This document shows positions 25,634 through 36,894 of a DNA stretch of 64,000 nucleotides, one piece after another. The DNA is taken from contig JAODMO010000016.1 of NCBI GenBank assembly GCA_025464995.1, positions 1-64,000 on the forward strand, given 5' to 3'. Made by a program: the position numbers and the translations under genes. How positions within the stretch are numbered: position 1 is the stretch's first letter; each line of letters opens with the position of its first letter. This DNA is from Microbacteriaceae bacterium (GTDB taxonomy: Bacteria > Actinomycetota > Actinomycetes > Actinomycetales > Microbacteriaceae). The notes under the pieces are model-generated. The model did no database searches, was not told the origin of the DNA, and saw only the letters and a program-made list of their open reading frames with translations.

Positions 25634-26197
25634 ATGACCACCTGCGGCATCACCCTCGAGTCCGGGCGGTCGTGCGGGCAGCCCGTCGCGCCGGGGGTGC
25701 CGCTCAACCTGTGCACGCGCCACCTCCTTGCCGCCCACGACTGGGTGGCGGACGACCTCGGCGTCACCGACACGCTCCCCTCACCGTGCCTCGCGTGCGG
25801 ATCCAGATTGGGGGTGCGCTATCCCTCGGGCTGGTTGTGCGCCGTGTGCGAGTGGAGGGTCGGCGAGATCGCCGACCCGGAAGACCTCACGGCAGTCAGG
25901 GTCGACGTCGTCTACTACCTCCGCTTCCGCGACCAGATCAAGATCGGCACCTCGGCCAATCCGCGTCAACGCTTCGCGGGTCTGAGGTACGACGAGGTGC
26001 TCGCCTTCGAACGGGGAGACCGGGCGCTCGAGCAGCGCCGCCACGCGCAGTTCGCCGAGCACCGCCTCGCCCGGTCGGAGTGGTTCGCCGAGAACGACGC
26101 GCTCGCCCGACACATCGACGTGCTTCGCGCGGGCGTGGATGACCCGTGGTCGCTGTATGCGCGGTGGCGGAGCGAGCGGCTCGCCCTGCTGTCGTAG
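25634..26197 (+). CDS. GIY-YIG nuclease family protein with zinc cysteines
   Basis: A 187-residue protein. The N-terminal half has paired cysteines (CGITLESGRSCGQP, CLACG, CAVC) suggesting zinc binding. The C-terminal half is a T5orf172/MUG113-type GIY-YIG domain: VVYYLRFRDQIKIGTSANPR, where YYL and KIGTS correspond to the GIY and YIG elements, then LEQRRHAQFAEHRLARSEWF with the downstream catalytic-type Arg, His and Glu. Actinobacterial proteins of this type are widespread and uncharacterised. It stands alone, converging with the leucine operon (10 bp between stops). Confidence 0.75.
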   Translation: MTTCGITLESGRSCGQPVAPGVPLNLCTRHLLAAHDWVADDLGVTDTLPSPCLACGSRLGVRYPSGWLCAVCEWRVGEIADPEDLTAVRVDVVYYLRFRDQIKIGTSANPRQRFAGLRYDEVLAFERGDRALEQRRHAQFAEHRLARSEWFAENDALARHIDVLRAGVDDPWSLYARWRSERLALLS

Positions 26198-26206
26198 CGT
26201 GCGCCC

Positions 26207-27013
26207 CTATCGGGCGCTGCGGAGCATCCGCTCGGCGTGCCGCACGACGGGCGCGTCGACCATCCGGCCGTCGAGCACGAACACGCCGCGATTGCCCTCC
26301 GCCGCGGCGACGACCCGGCGCGCCCAGTCGAGCTCCCGATCGTCGGGGGCGTAACAGCGACGGATCGCCTCGACCTGGGAGGGGTGGATGCACGCGGTCG
26401 CCGCGAATCCGACGGCAGCAGCATCCGTCGCCTCGGCGATCAGGCCTGGCTCGTCGGCGATGTCGACGTGCACCGCATCGATCGCGGCGGCTCCCGAGGC
26501 GGCGGCGGCGACGAGCACGGTCGAGCGGGCGTGGCGGGCGACGTCGCGGTAGCTGCCGTCCGCGAACCGGCTCGACGAGCCGCCGAGCGACGCCACGAGG
26601 TCTTCGGCGCCCCACATCATCGCGACGAGGTGGTCGACCGCGGCGATCTCCGCGGCCCGCACCACGCCGACCGCGGTCTCGATGAGGGCGACGATGGCGT
26701 AGCGCTCGAGCCCCGACACCTGCTCGGCGCTCTCCGTCTTCGCCACCATGACGGTGTGGTATCCGGTGTGCGCGAGGGCGACGAGGTCGTCGGCGAAGTA
26801 GGGCGAACCCCACGCGTTGACCCGCACGATCGTCGTTGCCGGGTCGAGCGGGTGCGACAGCAGCGCATCCCGGGCCGCGGCCTTGCGGCGCGGCGCGACG
26901 GCGTCTTCGAGGTCGAGGATGACGGCGTCGGCCCGCTCGGCCGCCTTGGCGAAGCGGTCGGGCCGGTCGGCCGGGCAGAACAGCAGTGCCGGGCCCATGT
27001 CGAACGGCTTCAC
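26207..27013 (-). CDS. CitE-like CoA ester lyase (Rv2498c type)
   Basis: A 268-residue HpcH/HpaI-CitE fold lyase. FCPADRPDRFAKAAERAD opens the barrel, LDLEDAVAPRRKAAARD carries the metal-proximal acidic motif, and ALIETAVGVV and MWGAEDLVASLG hold further ligands. The mycobacterial counterpart, encoded at the same place in the same operon, is a beta-hydroxyacyl-CoA lyase acting in leucine catabolism and itaconate dissimilation. Here it most likely cleaves (R)-3-hydroxy-3-methylglutaryl-CoA to acetoacetate and acetyl-CoA. GTG at 27013 overlaps the maoC stop by 4 bp. It is the last gene of the operon. Confidence 0.88.
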   Translation of the reverse strand: MKPFDMGPALLFCPADRPDRFAKAAERADAVILDLEDAVAPRRKAAARDALLSHPLDPATTIVRVNAWGSPYFADDLVALAHTGYHTVMVAKTESAEQVSGLERYAIVALIETAVGVVRAAEIAAVDHLVAMMWGAEDLVASLGGSSSRFADGSYRDVARHARSTVLVAAAASGAAAIDAVHVDIADEPGLIAEATDAAAVGFAATACIHPSQVEAIRRCYAPDDRELDWARRVVAAAEGNRGVFVLDGRMVDAPVVRHAERMLRSAR

Positions 27014-27483
27014 GGCCGCGCCCCCTCGCACCACACCAGCACCGACCTGAGCGCACGCGCCACGATCACGCCGTCCTGATTGCGGGCGAGGTGGGCGAGC
27101 GACACGATGCCCTGCCCGTCCCGCGATTTCGAGAGCCTCTTCGTCGCGACGGTCGTCTCGAAGTAGAGCGTGTCTCCGTGGAGAACGGGGTGCGGAAAGG
27201 CGACCTCGCCGAACCCGAGATTGGCGACGATCGTGCCCTGGGTGAGCTGGGCGACGGATGCTCCGACCATGGTCGACAGCGTGAACATCGAGTTGACCAG
27301 CCGCTGGCCGAAGGGCTGGCCCGCGGCCCACGCCGCGTCGAGGTGCAGCGCCTGCGTGTTCATGGTCAGCGTCGTGAAGAGAACGTTGTCGGCCTCCGAC
27401 ACGGTTCGACCGGGACGGTGCAGGTAGCGCACGCCCTCCTCGAACTCCTCGAAGTACAGCCCGCGCTGCTCGATCTCCTTCAT
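27010..27483 (-). CDS. MaoC-family (R)-specific enoyl-CoA hydratase
   Basis: A 157-residue single hot-dog domain protein. Segments such as YFEEFEEGVRYLHRPGRTVSE at the start and FGEVAFPHPVLHGDTLYFET are diagnostic of MaoC-like hydratases of the Rv2499c group; the NDxH hydratase triad is replaced here by the related MNTQALHLD segment. By position in the leucine operon it probably hydrates 3-methylglutaconyl-CoA to the (R)-hydroxy-acyl-CoA used by the adjacent lyase. It overlaps both neighbours by 4 bp. Confidence 0.85.
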   Translation of the reverse strand: MKEIEQRGLYFEEFEEGVRYLHRPGRTVSEADNVLFTTLTMNTQALHLDAAWAAGQPFGQRLVNSMFTLSTMVGASVAQLTQGTIVANLGFGEVAFPHPVLHGDTLYFETTVATKRLSKSRDGQGIVSLAHLARNQDGVIVARALRSVLVWCEGARP

Positions 27484-28642
27484 GCGGCGAACCCCAGCTC
27501 CCTCGCGATGACCATCAGCTGCACCTCGGTCGTCCCCTCCCCGATCTCGAGGATCTTCGAGTCGCGGTAGTGCCGCGCGACCGGGTTCTCGTTCATGAAG
27601 CCGTAGCCGCCGAAGATCTGCGTCGCGGCGCGAGCGTTGTCCATCGCGGCCTCGCTGCCGACGAGTTTCGCGATGCTCGCCTCCATCTTGAACGGCAGAC
27701 CCGCGTCGAGCTTGCGGGCCGCGTCGTACCAGGCGAGTCGCGCGGTGTGGACGCGCGCCTGCATCCGCGAGATGGTGAACGCGATGTGCTGGTTCGAGCC
27801 GATCGAGCGCCCGAAGACGTTGCGGCTCGCGGCGTAGCGCACCGCCTCCTCGAGGCAGCCCTGCGCGGCACCCGTGCAGAGCGCGGCGAACGCGACTCTG
27901 CCCTCGTCGAGGGTCTGGATGAAGTTGGCGAAGCCGCGCCCCCGTTCACCGAGCATGTTCGCCTCGGGCACACGCACGTCGTCGAGGCTCAGCGGGTGGG
28001 TGTCGGAGGTGTGCCAGCCGACCTTGTCGTACGCGGGGTGCACGGTGAAGCCCGGCGTTCCGCTGGGCACGAGGATGGCCGTGAGCTCCTTCTTCACCGA
28101 GCCGTCGTCACGCGTGCTCTCGCCCGTGACCGCCGTCACCGTCACGAGGCGGGTGATGCGCGTGCCCGAGTTGGTGATGAACTGCTTCGTTCCGTTGATG
28201 ACCCAGTCGCCGCCATCCAGTCGCGCCGTCGTCTTGGTGCCCGCGGCGTCCGAACCGGCGTCGGCCTCGGTGAGGCCGAATCCCGCGAGCGCCGAACCGC
28301 TCGTCAGCATCGGCAGCCACTCGCGCTTCTGCTCCTCGGTTCCGCTGCGGAAGACGGGCATCGCGCCGAGCCCGACGCCGGCCTCAAGCGTCACCCCGAT
28401 CGACTGGTCGACGCGGCTCAACTGCTCGACGGCGAGGCAGAGCGAGAAGTAGTCGCGCCCCTGGCCGCCGTACTCGGTGGGGAAGGGCAGGCCGAACAGG
28501 CCCATCTCCCCCATCTCGGCGATGATGTCGTAGGGCAGCTGGCGCTTGGTGTCGTACTCGTAGGCGGCGGGGGCGACGACGCGGTCGGCGAAGTCGCGCA
28601 CCTCGTCGCGAAGCCGCGACTGCTCGTCGGTGAGCTGGTGGC

Positions 28643-28646
<4 letters not shown>
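27480..28646 (-). CDS. Acyl-CoA dehydrogenase, isovaleryl-CoA type
   Basis: A 388-residue FAD-linked acyl-CoA dehydrogenase. [12 protein letters not shown] and [14 protein letters not shown] are the classic flavin and substrate contact regions. [20 protein letters not shown] and [10 protein letters not shown] near the C-terminus complete the signature. The operon context (carboxylase pair, hydratase, HMG-CoA lyase-like enzyme) and resemblance to mycobacterial FadE19 point to isovaleryl-CoA or another short branched acyl-CoA as substrate. It overlaps the biotin carboxylase and maoC genes by 4 bp on each side. Confidence 0.92.
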
Positions 28647-30666
<2,020 letters not shown>

Positions 30667-30670
<4 letters not shown>

Positions 30671-32262
30671 ATCCGGAAGAGGCCGAAGCCCGGTTCGGGG
30701 AGCGGCGCGCCGGCGCAGACCTCGAGTGCCAGCCCCAGCACTGTGCGGGTGTCGGCCGGGTCGATGATGCCGTCGTCCCACAAGCGGGCGGTCGAGTAGT
30801 ACGGGCTGCCCTGGGTCTCGAACTGCTCGGCGATCGGCGCCCGGAATGCCGCCTCCTCGTCGGCCGACCACGACTCTCCGCGACCCTCGAGCTGCTCGCG
30901 CTTGACCGTCGCCAGCACCGACGACGCCTGCGGGCCGCCCATGACGGAGACGCGGCTCGCGGGCCACATCCAGAGGAACCGCGGGCCGTAGGCGCGACCG
31001 CACATCGAATAGTTGCCCGCACCGAATGAGCCACCGATCACGACGGTGAGCTTGGGCACCCGGGTCGTGGCGACCGCGGTCACCATCTTCGCGCCGTGCT
31101 TGGCGATGCCGCCCGCCTCCGCGTCGCGGCCCACCATGAAGCCGGAGATGTTCTGGAGGAAGACGAGCGGGATGCCTCGCTGGTCGCACAACTCGATGAA
31201 ATGCGCACCCTTGAGCGCCGACTCGCTGAAGAGCACGCCGTTGTTGGCGACGACGCCGACGGGATGCCCGTGCAACCGGGCGAATCCGGTGACGAGCGTC
31301 GTGCCGTACTCGCGCTTGAACTCGTGGAACTCGCTGCCGTCGACGAGGCGCGCGATCACGGCGCGCACCTCGTACGGCGCCTGCACGTCGACGGGAACGA
31401 TGGAGTAGAGCTCGTCGGCCGGGGCGAGCGGTTCACGGCTCTCCGCGACATCCCACGGCGCAGCCCGGCGCGGGGGCAGGGTGTCGACGATGTCGCGCAC
31501 GATCTGCAGGGCGTGCCGGTCGTTCTCCGCGAGGTGGTCGACGACGCCGGAGACGCCCGCGTGCACCTCCCCGCCGCCGAGGTCTTCGGCACTGACGAGC
31601 TCGCCGATGGCGGCCTTCACGAGGGGCGGCCCGCCGAGGAAGATGGTGCCCTGACCGCGCACGATGACCGTCTCATCACTCATGGCCGGAACATAGGCCC
31701 CTCCCGCGGTGCACGACCCGAGCACGGCGGCGACCTGGGGGATGCCGACGGCCGACATCCGCGCCTGGTTGAAGAAGATGCGGCCGAAGTGGTCGCGGTC
31801 GGCGAACACCTCGTCTTGCCTCGGGAGGAACGCGCCGCCCGAGTCGACGAGGTAGATGCACGGCAGGCGGTTCTCGAGTGCGATCTCCTGTGCGCGCAAG
31901 TGCTTCTTGACCGTGAGCGGGAAGTAGGTGCCGCCCTTGACCGTCGCATCGTTGGAGATGATGAGCACGTGGCGCCCGCCCACGAGCCCGATGCCGGCGA
32001 TCACCCCCGCGGCGGGCACCTCGTCGTCGTACAGCCCGTTGGCGGCGAGCGGCGCGATCTCGAGGAAGGGGCTGCCGTCGTCGAGCAACGCGTCGATGCG
32101 CTCACGCGGCAACAGCTTGCCGCGCGCGAGGTGCTTGTCACGCGACGACTGCGGACCACCCAGAGCGGTGGTCGCGAGACGCGCCCGGAGGTCGGCGACG
32201 AGCGCGCGCTGCGCCGCATCGTTCTGCGGGTTCACGACTGCCGTGACATCCAGGATCCTCAT
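30667..32262 (-). CDS. accD1: Acyl-CoA carboxylase carboxyltransferase beta subunit
   Basis: A 531-residue carboxyltransferase with two crotonase-like halves. Conserved features are [52 protein letters not shown] (oxyanion region) and, in the C-terminal half, [38 protein letters not shown] and [13 protein letters not shown]. The latter motifs match methylcrotonyl-CoA carboxylase beta. ATG at 32262 is preferred over the GTG two codons upstream because GAGGG then lies at proper spacing. It is the first gene of the operon, and its promoter region carries the two palindromes. Confidence 0.94.
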
Positions 32263-32279
32263 CGACACCCTCGATCTTA

Positions 32280-32320
32280 GTTAATGACACTTAACTGAAA
32301 TCAGGTTAGTATTCATTAAC
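32280..32320. promoter_or_regulatory. Paired GTTA-N8-TAAC operators between accD1 and the TetR gene
   Basis: Two 16-bp palindromes of the same form occur in the 79-bp divergent gap: GTTAATGACACTTAAC at 32280-32295 and GTTAGTATTCATTAAC at 32305-32320. Their centres are 25 bp apart. The first extends to a perfect 6-bp arm on each side and the second to 5-bp arms. The surrounding DNA is unusually A/T rich and should include both promoters. They are very likely binding sites for the adjacent TetR protein. Confidence 0.8.
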
Positions 32321-32341
32321 CCGAATGTCCAGAGGAGCGCG

Positions 32342-32953
32342 ATGTCGCAACAGGGTGCGCCGGTCACGCCCCGTGACCGCGCGAAGGCAGACAGGCGCGC
32401 GTCCCTCCTCGACGCGGCCGCCCGGCTATTCGCCGAGCGCGGTTTCGACCGTGTCTCCCTCGAAGACCTCGGCTCCGCCGCCGGTGTCAGCGGCCCCGCT
32501 GTATACCGCCACTTCCCGGCGAAGCAGGCGGTGCTCGCGGCGCTGCTCGTCGGGGTGAGCGAGAACCTGCATTCGGGCGGCACGGATGTCGTCGCCCGCA
32601 CTCCCGCGGCGGCCGACGCCCTGGCCGCCCTCGTCGCGTTCCACGTCGACTTCGCCCTCGCGAATGCCGACGTCATCCGCGTGCAGGATCGCGACTTCGA
32701 CAGTCTCGCCGCCGACGACAGGCACGCCGTGCGCACCCTGCAGCGACGCTATGTAGACGTCTGGGTCGACACGCTCTCCCGACTCTCCCCAGGGGCCGAC
32801 CGCTCCGACTTGCGCATCCGCGCCCAGGCGACGTTCGGGCTCATCAACTCGACGCCGCACACGGCACGCAACTCGCCGCGCTCGAGGGTGCGCGCGCTGC
32901 TCGAGGAGATGGCCCTGGCCGCGCTCGGCGCTCCTCAGCCGCCCGCCGGTTGA
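32342..32953 (+). CDS. TetR-family regulator of the leucine catabolic operon
   Basis: A 203-residue TetR repressor. The helix-turn-helix is in RASLLDAAARLFAERGFDRV through VSGPAVYRHFPAKQAVLAAL. The ligand-binding domain has no recognisable effector signature. It is divergent from accD1 with two palindromes in between, corresponding to Rv2506 beside the mycobacterial leucine genes. Likely effectors are branched acyl-CoA intermediates. AGAGGAGCG lies just upstream of the ATG. Confidence 0.9.
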   Translation: MSQQGAPVTPRDRAKADRRASLLDAAARLFAERGFDRVSLEDLGSAAGVSGPAVYRHFPAKQAVLAALLVGVSENLHSGGTDVVARTPAAADALAALVAFHVDFALANADVIRVQDRDFDSLAADDRHAVRTLQRRYVDVWVDTLSRLSPGADRSDLRIRAQATFGLINSTPHTARNSPRSRVRALLEEMALAALGAPQPPAG

Positions 32954-33021
32954 GGAGGGCGCCCCGCCGCGACCGGCGTCCGCCGCCCCGGCTCCAAGCG
33001 TCTCCCCCCAGCCGGCCCTCG

Positions 33022-33271
33022 GCCGACCCGCTCTGTGCCGCGCTGGAGACGACGTTCGACGCGCGCCTCGGCGTCTTCACGATCGACACCGGCACCGGCA
33101 CCGGCACCGGCTCGAGCACGACGCCGACGAGCGATTCGCGAACGCGTCGACCGTCAAGGCGCTCCGGCGCTCACCGAGGCGCCCCTCACGGCGTGGCTCG
33201 TCGGCAACACGGCCGGCGACGCCCTCATCGCCGAGGCGACGCGGGTCGCCCTCGGGGCGCTGGCCCGCTGA
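33022..33271 (+). pseudogene. Class A beta-lactamase remnant
   Basis: Three fragments of a class A beta-lactamase are recognisable in order. Frame 1 gives ALETTFDARLGVFTIDTGTG, the first strand. Frame 3 then gives HDADERFANASTVKAL at about 33112-33160, where STVK corresponds to the catalytic SxxK. Frame 2 gives PLTAWLVGNTAGDALI at about 33182-33229, the familiar late-domain helix, followed by AEATRVALGALAR and a stop. The section between the SxxK motif and that helix is deleted, including the SDN and Glu166 regions. A hexamer repeat (ACCGGC, four copies near 33087-33110) sits at the first frame change. No function can remain. Confidence 0.8.
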
Positions 33272-33277
33272 GGGTCG

Positions 33278-34558
33278 TCACGTCATCGTGAGCACGAGCC
33301 CGGGCCGGGCGAGGATCGACCCGACGTCGGCGAGGAACGTCGCCGCCTGCTGGCCGTCGATCACGCGATGGTCGAAGGAGAGGCTCAGTGTCATCACGCT
33401 GCGCAACGCCACCTCCTCGCGGAACTCCCACGGCCGCCTGACGATCGCGCCGATCGCGAGAATCGCCGCCTCGCCCGGCACGAGGATGGGCGTGCCGGCG
33501 TCGACGCCGAACACCCCGACATTGCTGATCGTGATGGTGCCGCCGCGCAACGCGGCGGGCGGTGTCGTTCCCGAGCGCGCCGCCCGGCTCAGCTCGGCGA
33601 GCGCAGCCGCGAGGCGGCCGAGCGGCAACCCGTCGGCCCGCTGCACGACCGGAACGATGAGTCCACGGTCGGTCGCCGCGGCGATGCCGAGATTCACGGA
33701 GCGGTACTGCACGATCTCGCTCGTGGCCTCGTCCCAGCGCGCGTTGACCTGCGGGGTACGTGCAACCGCGATGCACAGCACCTTCGCAACCACCGCGAGG
33801 ATGCCGGGACGCGGTGCGCCGCCCGCCTCACCACGGATGCTGTCGAGCAGCTCGAGGGTCGACGTCACGTCGACCGTCAGGAACACGGTGGCCTGCGGCG
33901 CCGTGAACGCGCTCGCGACCATCGCCTCCGCGGTGCGTCGCCGCACCCCGGTGACGGGGATGCGGAGCTCGTCGGCGTCGGCATCGGCGCTGACCGGCGG
34001 GGCGGATGGCGCGGCCCGCGCCCCGGAGCGGAGCACGTCTTCGCGCGTGATCATGCCGACCTCGCCGGTGCCGCGCACACCCTCGAGGTCGACACCCAGG
34101 TCGGCCGCGAGCTTGCGCACGGGCGGCGTACACAGCGGACGCTCGGCCCGCGCCGCCTGCGCGAACGGGGCCTGCTCGTGCGCTGGCACGGCGTCATGCT
34201 CCAGCAGCGCGCCGCGTGCACGGCGCTGCGGGTGGCTCGTCCCTTCGACGGGCGGTCCGTACCCGACCAGCACGGCGTTGCGGGCCGGGGGTCCGGGCGG
34301 GGCCTGCCCCGCGGCATCCGCCACCTCGATCGCCACGATGGGCGTCCCCACCCGCACGACCACGCCGGGCTCGACGAGCAGTCGGGCGACAGTTCCGGCC
34401 CACGGGCTCGGAAGCTGCACGAGCGCCTTGGCCGTCTCGACCTCGGCGACGACCTGGTTGAGCTCGACGGTGTCGCCGACCGCGACCTCCCACGAGACCA
34501 GCTCGGACTCGGTGAGCCCCTCCCCGAGGTCGGGCATCGCGAATTCGCGCACGCTCAC
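33278..34558 (-). CDS. bkdC: Branched-chain 2-oxoacid dehydrogenase E2
   Basis: A 426-residue dihydrolipoamide acyltransferase. The lipoyl domain (1-80) carries Lys44 in EVETAKALVQLPSP. A peripheral-subunit binding domain follows near 140-175 (PPVRKLAADLGVDLEGVRG), and the catalytic domain ends with SLSFDHRVIDGQ, where His397 and Asp401 are catalytic. A single lipoyl domain and Ala-Pro-rich linkers are usual for BkdC. GTG at 34558 overlaps the E1-beta stop. No E3 gene is present here, so a shared lipoamide dehydrogenase is expected elsewhere. Confidence 0.93.
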   Translation of the reverse strand: MSVREFAMPDLGEGLTESELVSWEVAVGDTVELNQVVAEVETAKALVQLPSPWAGTVARLLVEPGVVVRVGTPIVAIEVADAAGQAPPGPPARNAVLVGYGPPVEGTSHPQRRARGALLEHDAVPAHEQAPFAQAARAERPLCTPPVRKLAADLGVDLEGVRGTGEVGMITREDVLRSGARAAPSAPPVSADADADELRIPVTGVRRRTAEAMVASAFTAPQATVFLTVDVTSTLELLDSIRGEAGGAPRPGILAVVAKVLCIAVARTPQVNARWDEATSEIVQYRSVNLGIAAATDRGLIVPVVQRADGLPLGRLAAALAELSRAARSGTTPPAALRGGTITISNVGVFGVDAGTPILVPGEAAILAIGAIVRRPWEFREEVALRSVMTLSLSFDHRVIDGQQAATFLADVGSILARPGLVLTMT

Positions 34559-35580
34559 GCCCTCACCTCGATGTTCGAGCTGCTCTCGAGGCTCGAGAGC
34601 GAGTTGTGCCTGCCGAGCACCCTGTCGACCGCGTCGAGGATGCGGTCGAGATCGGGCAGGAAGTGCCGCTCGAGCTTGGCGGCGGGATACGGGGTGTCGA
34701 AACCGGTGACGCGCACGGGCGGTGCCTCGAGGTGGAAGAAGCAGTGCTCGGTGATGCTCGCCGCGACTTCGGCCCCGACTCCACCGGAACGCTGCGCCTC
34801 GTGCGCGATGACGAGGCGGCCGGTCTTGCGCACCGAGGCCTCGACGGTCTCGAGGTCGAGCGGCGACAGCGAACGCAGGTCGATGACCTCGATGGAGACG
34901 CCGTCGTCGAGCGCCGCGAGAGCTGCGTCGCGCGCCGTCGAGACAAGCGGACCGTAGGCGACGAGCGTCACGTCCGTGCCGGCCATCGCGATCCGGGCGC
35001 TGCCGAGGGCGGGCGCGTCCGCTCCCTCGTCGACCTCCCCCGTGGCCCAGTAGCGGCGCTTCGGCTCGAAGAACAGCACCGGGTCGTCGCACGCAATCGC
35101 TTGGCGCACCATCCCGTAGGCGTCCTGCGGGTTGGAGCAGCTGACGACGCGGAGCCCCGACGTGTGGGCGAAGTACGCCTCCGGCGACTCGGAGTGGTGC
35201 TCGACCGCGCCTATGCCCCCGCCGAACGGCACCCGAATCGTGATCGGCATGGGCACCGCGCCGCGCGTGCGGTAGTGCAGCTTGGCGACCTGGGCGACGA
35301 TCTGGTCGAAGCCCGGGTAGATGAAGCCGTCGAACTGGATCTCGCACACCGGCCGGAATCCGCGGATGGCGAGCCCGACGGCCGTGCCGATGATCGCCGC
35401 CTCGGCGAGGGGGGCGTCGATGACGCGCCTGACGCCGAAGTCTGCCTGGAGGCCGTCGGTGACGCGGAAGACGCCGCCGAGCTTGCCGATGTCTTCCCCG
35501 AGCAGCACGACCCGGTCGTCGCTCTCGAGCGCCCGGCGCAGCCCGAGGTTGATCGCCTTCGCGAGGGTCAGCTCGGTCAC
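34555..35580 (-). CDS. bkdB: Branched-chain 2-oxoacid dehydrogenase E1 beta
   Basis: A 341-residue transketolase-fold beta subunit. LTLAKAINLGLRRALESDD opens the protein; VVLLGEDIGKLGGVFRVTDG contains the Glu that contacts the TPP aminopyrimidine; RVPFGGGIGAVEHHSESPEA and HEAQRSGGVGAEVAASI are conserved. It pairs with the alpha subunit encoded upstream to decarboxylate branched-chain 2-oxo acids from Val, Leu and Ile and pass acyl groups to E2. GTG at 35580 overlaps the alpha-subunit stop by 4 bp. Confidence 0.94.
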   Translation of the reverse strand: MTELTLAKAINLGLRRALESDDRVVLLGEDIGKLGGVFRVTDGLQADFGVRRVIDAPLAEAAIIGTAVGLAIRGFRPVCEIQFDGFIYPGFDQIVAQVAKLHYRTRGAVPMPITIRVPFGGGIGAVEHHSESPEAYFAHTSGLRVVSCSNPQDAYGMVRQAIACDDPVLFFEPKRRYWATGEVDEGADAPALGSARIAMAGTDVTLVAYGPLVSTARDAALAALDDGVSIEVIDLRSLSPLDLETVEASVRKTGRLVIAHEAQRSGGVGAEVAASITEHCFFHLEAPPVRVTGFDTPYPAAKLERHFLPDLDRILDAVDRVLGRHNSLSSLESSSNIEVRA

Positions 35581-36704
35581 GACGCACCCCCCTCGAACAT
35601 GGCGAGATATGCGCCGTACTCCCGGCGTTGGCGCTCCAGGCCGCTGTGCGGTTCGGCGTACACCTCGTCGAACACGGTCAGTGCGGCGGGTTCGGCGAGC
35701 GCGAGGCACGCCCTGCGCAACTCGGCGGCCGCGGCATCCGCTGCCCCCGTCACCGAGGCGCGCAGTGCGTCTGTGAGCAGGCCGAGGCAGGCGAGGTGGC
35801 GCTCGAGCCGGTCGATGGGGTCTTTGGCCAGCCACTCCTCACGCTCAACTCGATCGACGTAGCGACTCGGGTCGTCTGACGTCGTGTGCGGTCCCATGCG
35901 ATACGTCACCGCCTCGATGAAGGTCGGGCCCCCTCCGGTGCGTGCGCGGTCGAGCGCGATGCGCATGGCGGCCATCACGGCGAGCACGTCGTTGCCGTCG
36001 ATGCGCATGCTCGGGATTCCGTAGGCGGGCGCACGGTCGGCGATCGGCCTCGTCGCCTGCAACCCGACGGGCTCGGAGATCGCCCACTGGTTGTTCTGGC
36101 AGAAGAACACGACGGGCACACGGAAACTCGCGGCGTAGACCATCGCCTCGGCCACGTCGCCCTGGCTCGTGGCACCGTCGCCGAAGTACGCCACCGCGAC
36201 GGAGTCGACGCCGTCGATGGCGCACCCGAGCGCGTACCCGGTGGCGTGGAGCGTCTGCGCCCCGATGATGACCGCAGGAGTCGCCATCCCGACGTCGTAC
36301 GGGTTCCATCCGCTCAACGCGGTACCCCTCCAGACCGGGAGCAGTTCGGCGATCGATACGCCGCGACAGTAGGCGACCCCGTTCTCCCGGTAGCTCGCGA
36401 AGACGAAGTCGTCGCGACGCAGTGCGCGTGCCGAGCCGACCTGCGCCGCCTCCTGCCCCAGGAGCGGTGGCCAGAGACCCAACTGGCCCTGGCGCTGGAG
36501 TGCGGTCGCCTCGACGTCGATGCGACGGATGACACTGAGGTCTTCGTAGAGGGCCGCGAGCGACTCGCCGTCGATGTCGGCGACCCAGGGATCGAGGTCG
36601 GGATCGGCTACGCGCGCGCCGTCGGGAGGCAGCAGTTGCAGCAGACCGCCCGGTGAGGTCACGGGCGAGTCGAGGCGGTCGAGCGGGTCGAGAGAACGCA
36701 ACAT
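35577..36704 (-). CDS. bkdA: Branched-chain 2-oxoacid dehydrogenase E1 alpha
   Basis: A 375-residue TPP-binding subunit. The thiamine-diphosphate motif is YFGDGATSQGD (GDG at 175-177) ending in QNNQW (Asn204-Asn205). RMGPHTTSDDPSRY is the phosphorylation-loop region conserved in E1 alpha. ATG at 36704 has GGAG 8 bp upstream; upstream residues in the frame look non-coding. First gene of bkdABC. No copy of the GTTA-N8-TAAC palindrome is visible in its 190-bp promoter region, so it may be regulated separately from the accD1 operon. Confidence 0.94.
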   Translation of the reverse strand: MLRSLDPLDRLDSPVTSPGGLLQLLPPDGARVADPDLDPWVADIDGESLAALYEDLSVIRRIDVEATALQRQGQLGLWPPLLGQEAAQVGSARALRRDDFVFASYRENGVAYCRGVSIAELLPVWRGTALSGWNPYDVGMATPAVIIGAQTLHATGYALGCAIDGVDSVAVAYFGDGATSQGDVAEAMVYAASFRVPVVFFCQNNQWAISEPVGLQATRPIADRAPAYGIPSMRIDGNDVLAVMAAMRIALDRARTGGGPTFIEAVTYRMGPHTTSDDPSRYVDRVEREEWLAKDPIDRLERHLACLGLLTDALRASVTGAADAAAAELRRACLALAEPAALTVFDEVYAEPHSGLERQRREYGAYLAMFEGGAS

Positions 36705-36894
36705 TGTTTGCTCCGTAACAGGCGGGGCGCGCGCACTCTCGTGAAGTCCGGGCACCGTCGCCAGAATTTCTCTCAGGGTACGGCCGACGCGCGTGGGGCA
36801 CAAGGACGCGCCGAGAAAATAGCGCGGCGCGCGGGACGGTATGGGTCATCCGTCCCACTAAGGTCTCAGTAGGCCGAGACGAGGGAGTTCCTGG

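Noticed and set aside
36863-36880. GTCTC-N8-GAGAC repeat upstream of the flavoprotein gene
   Set aside because: Five-base arms are too short to separate from chance in this composition.
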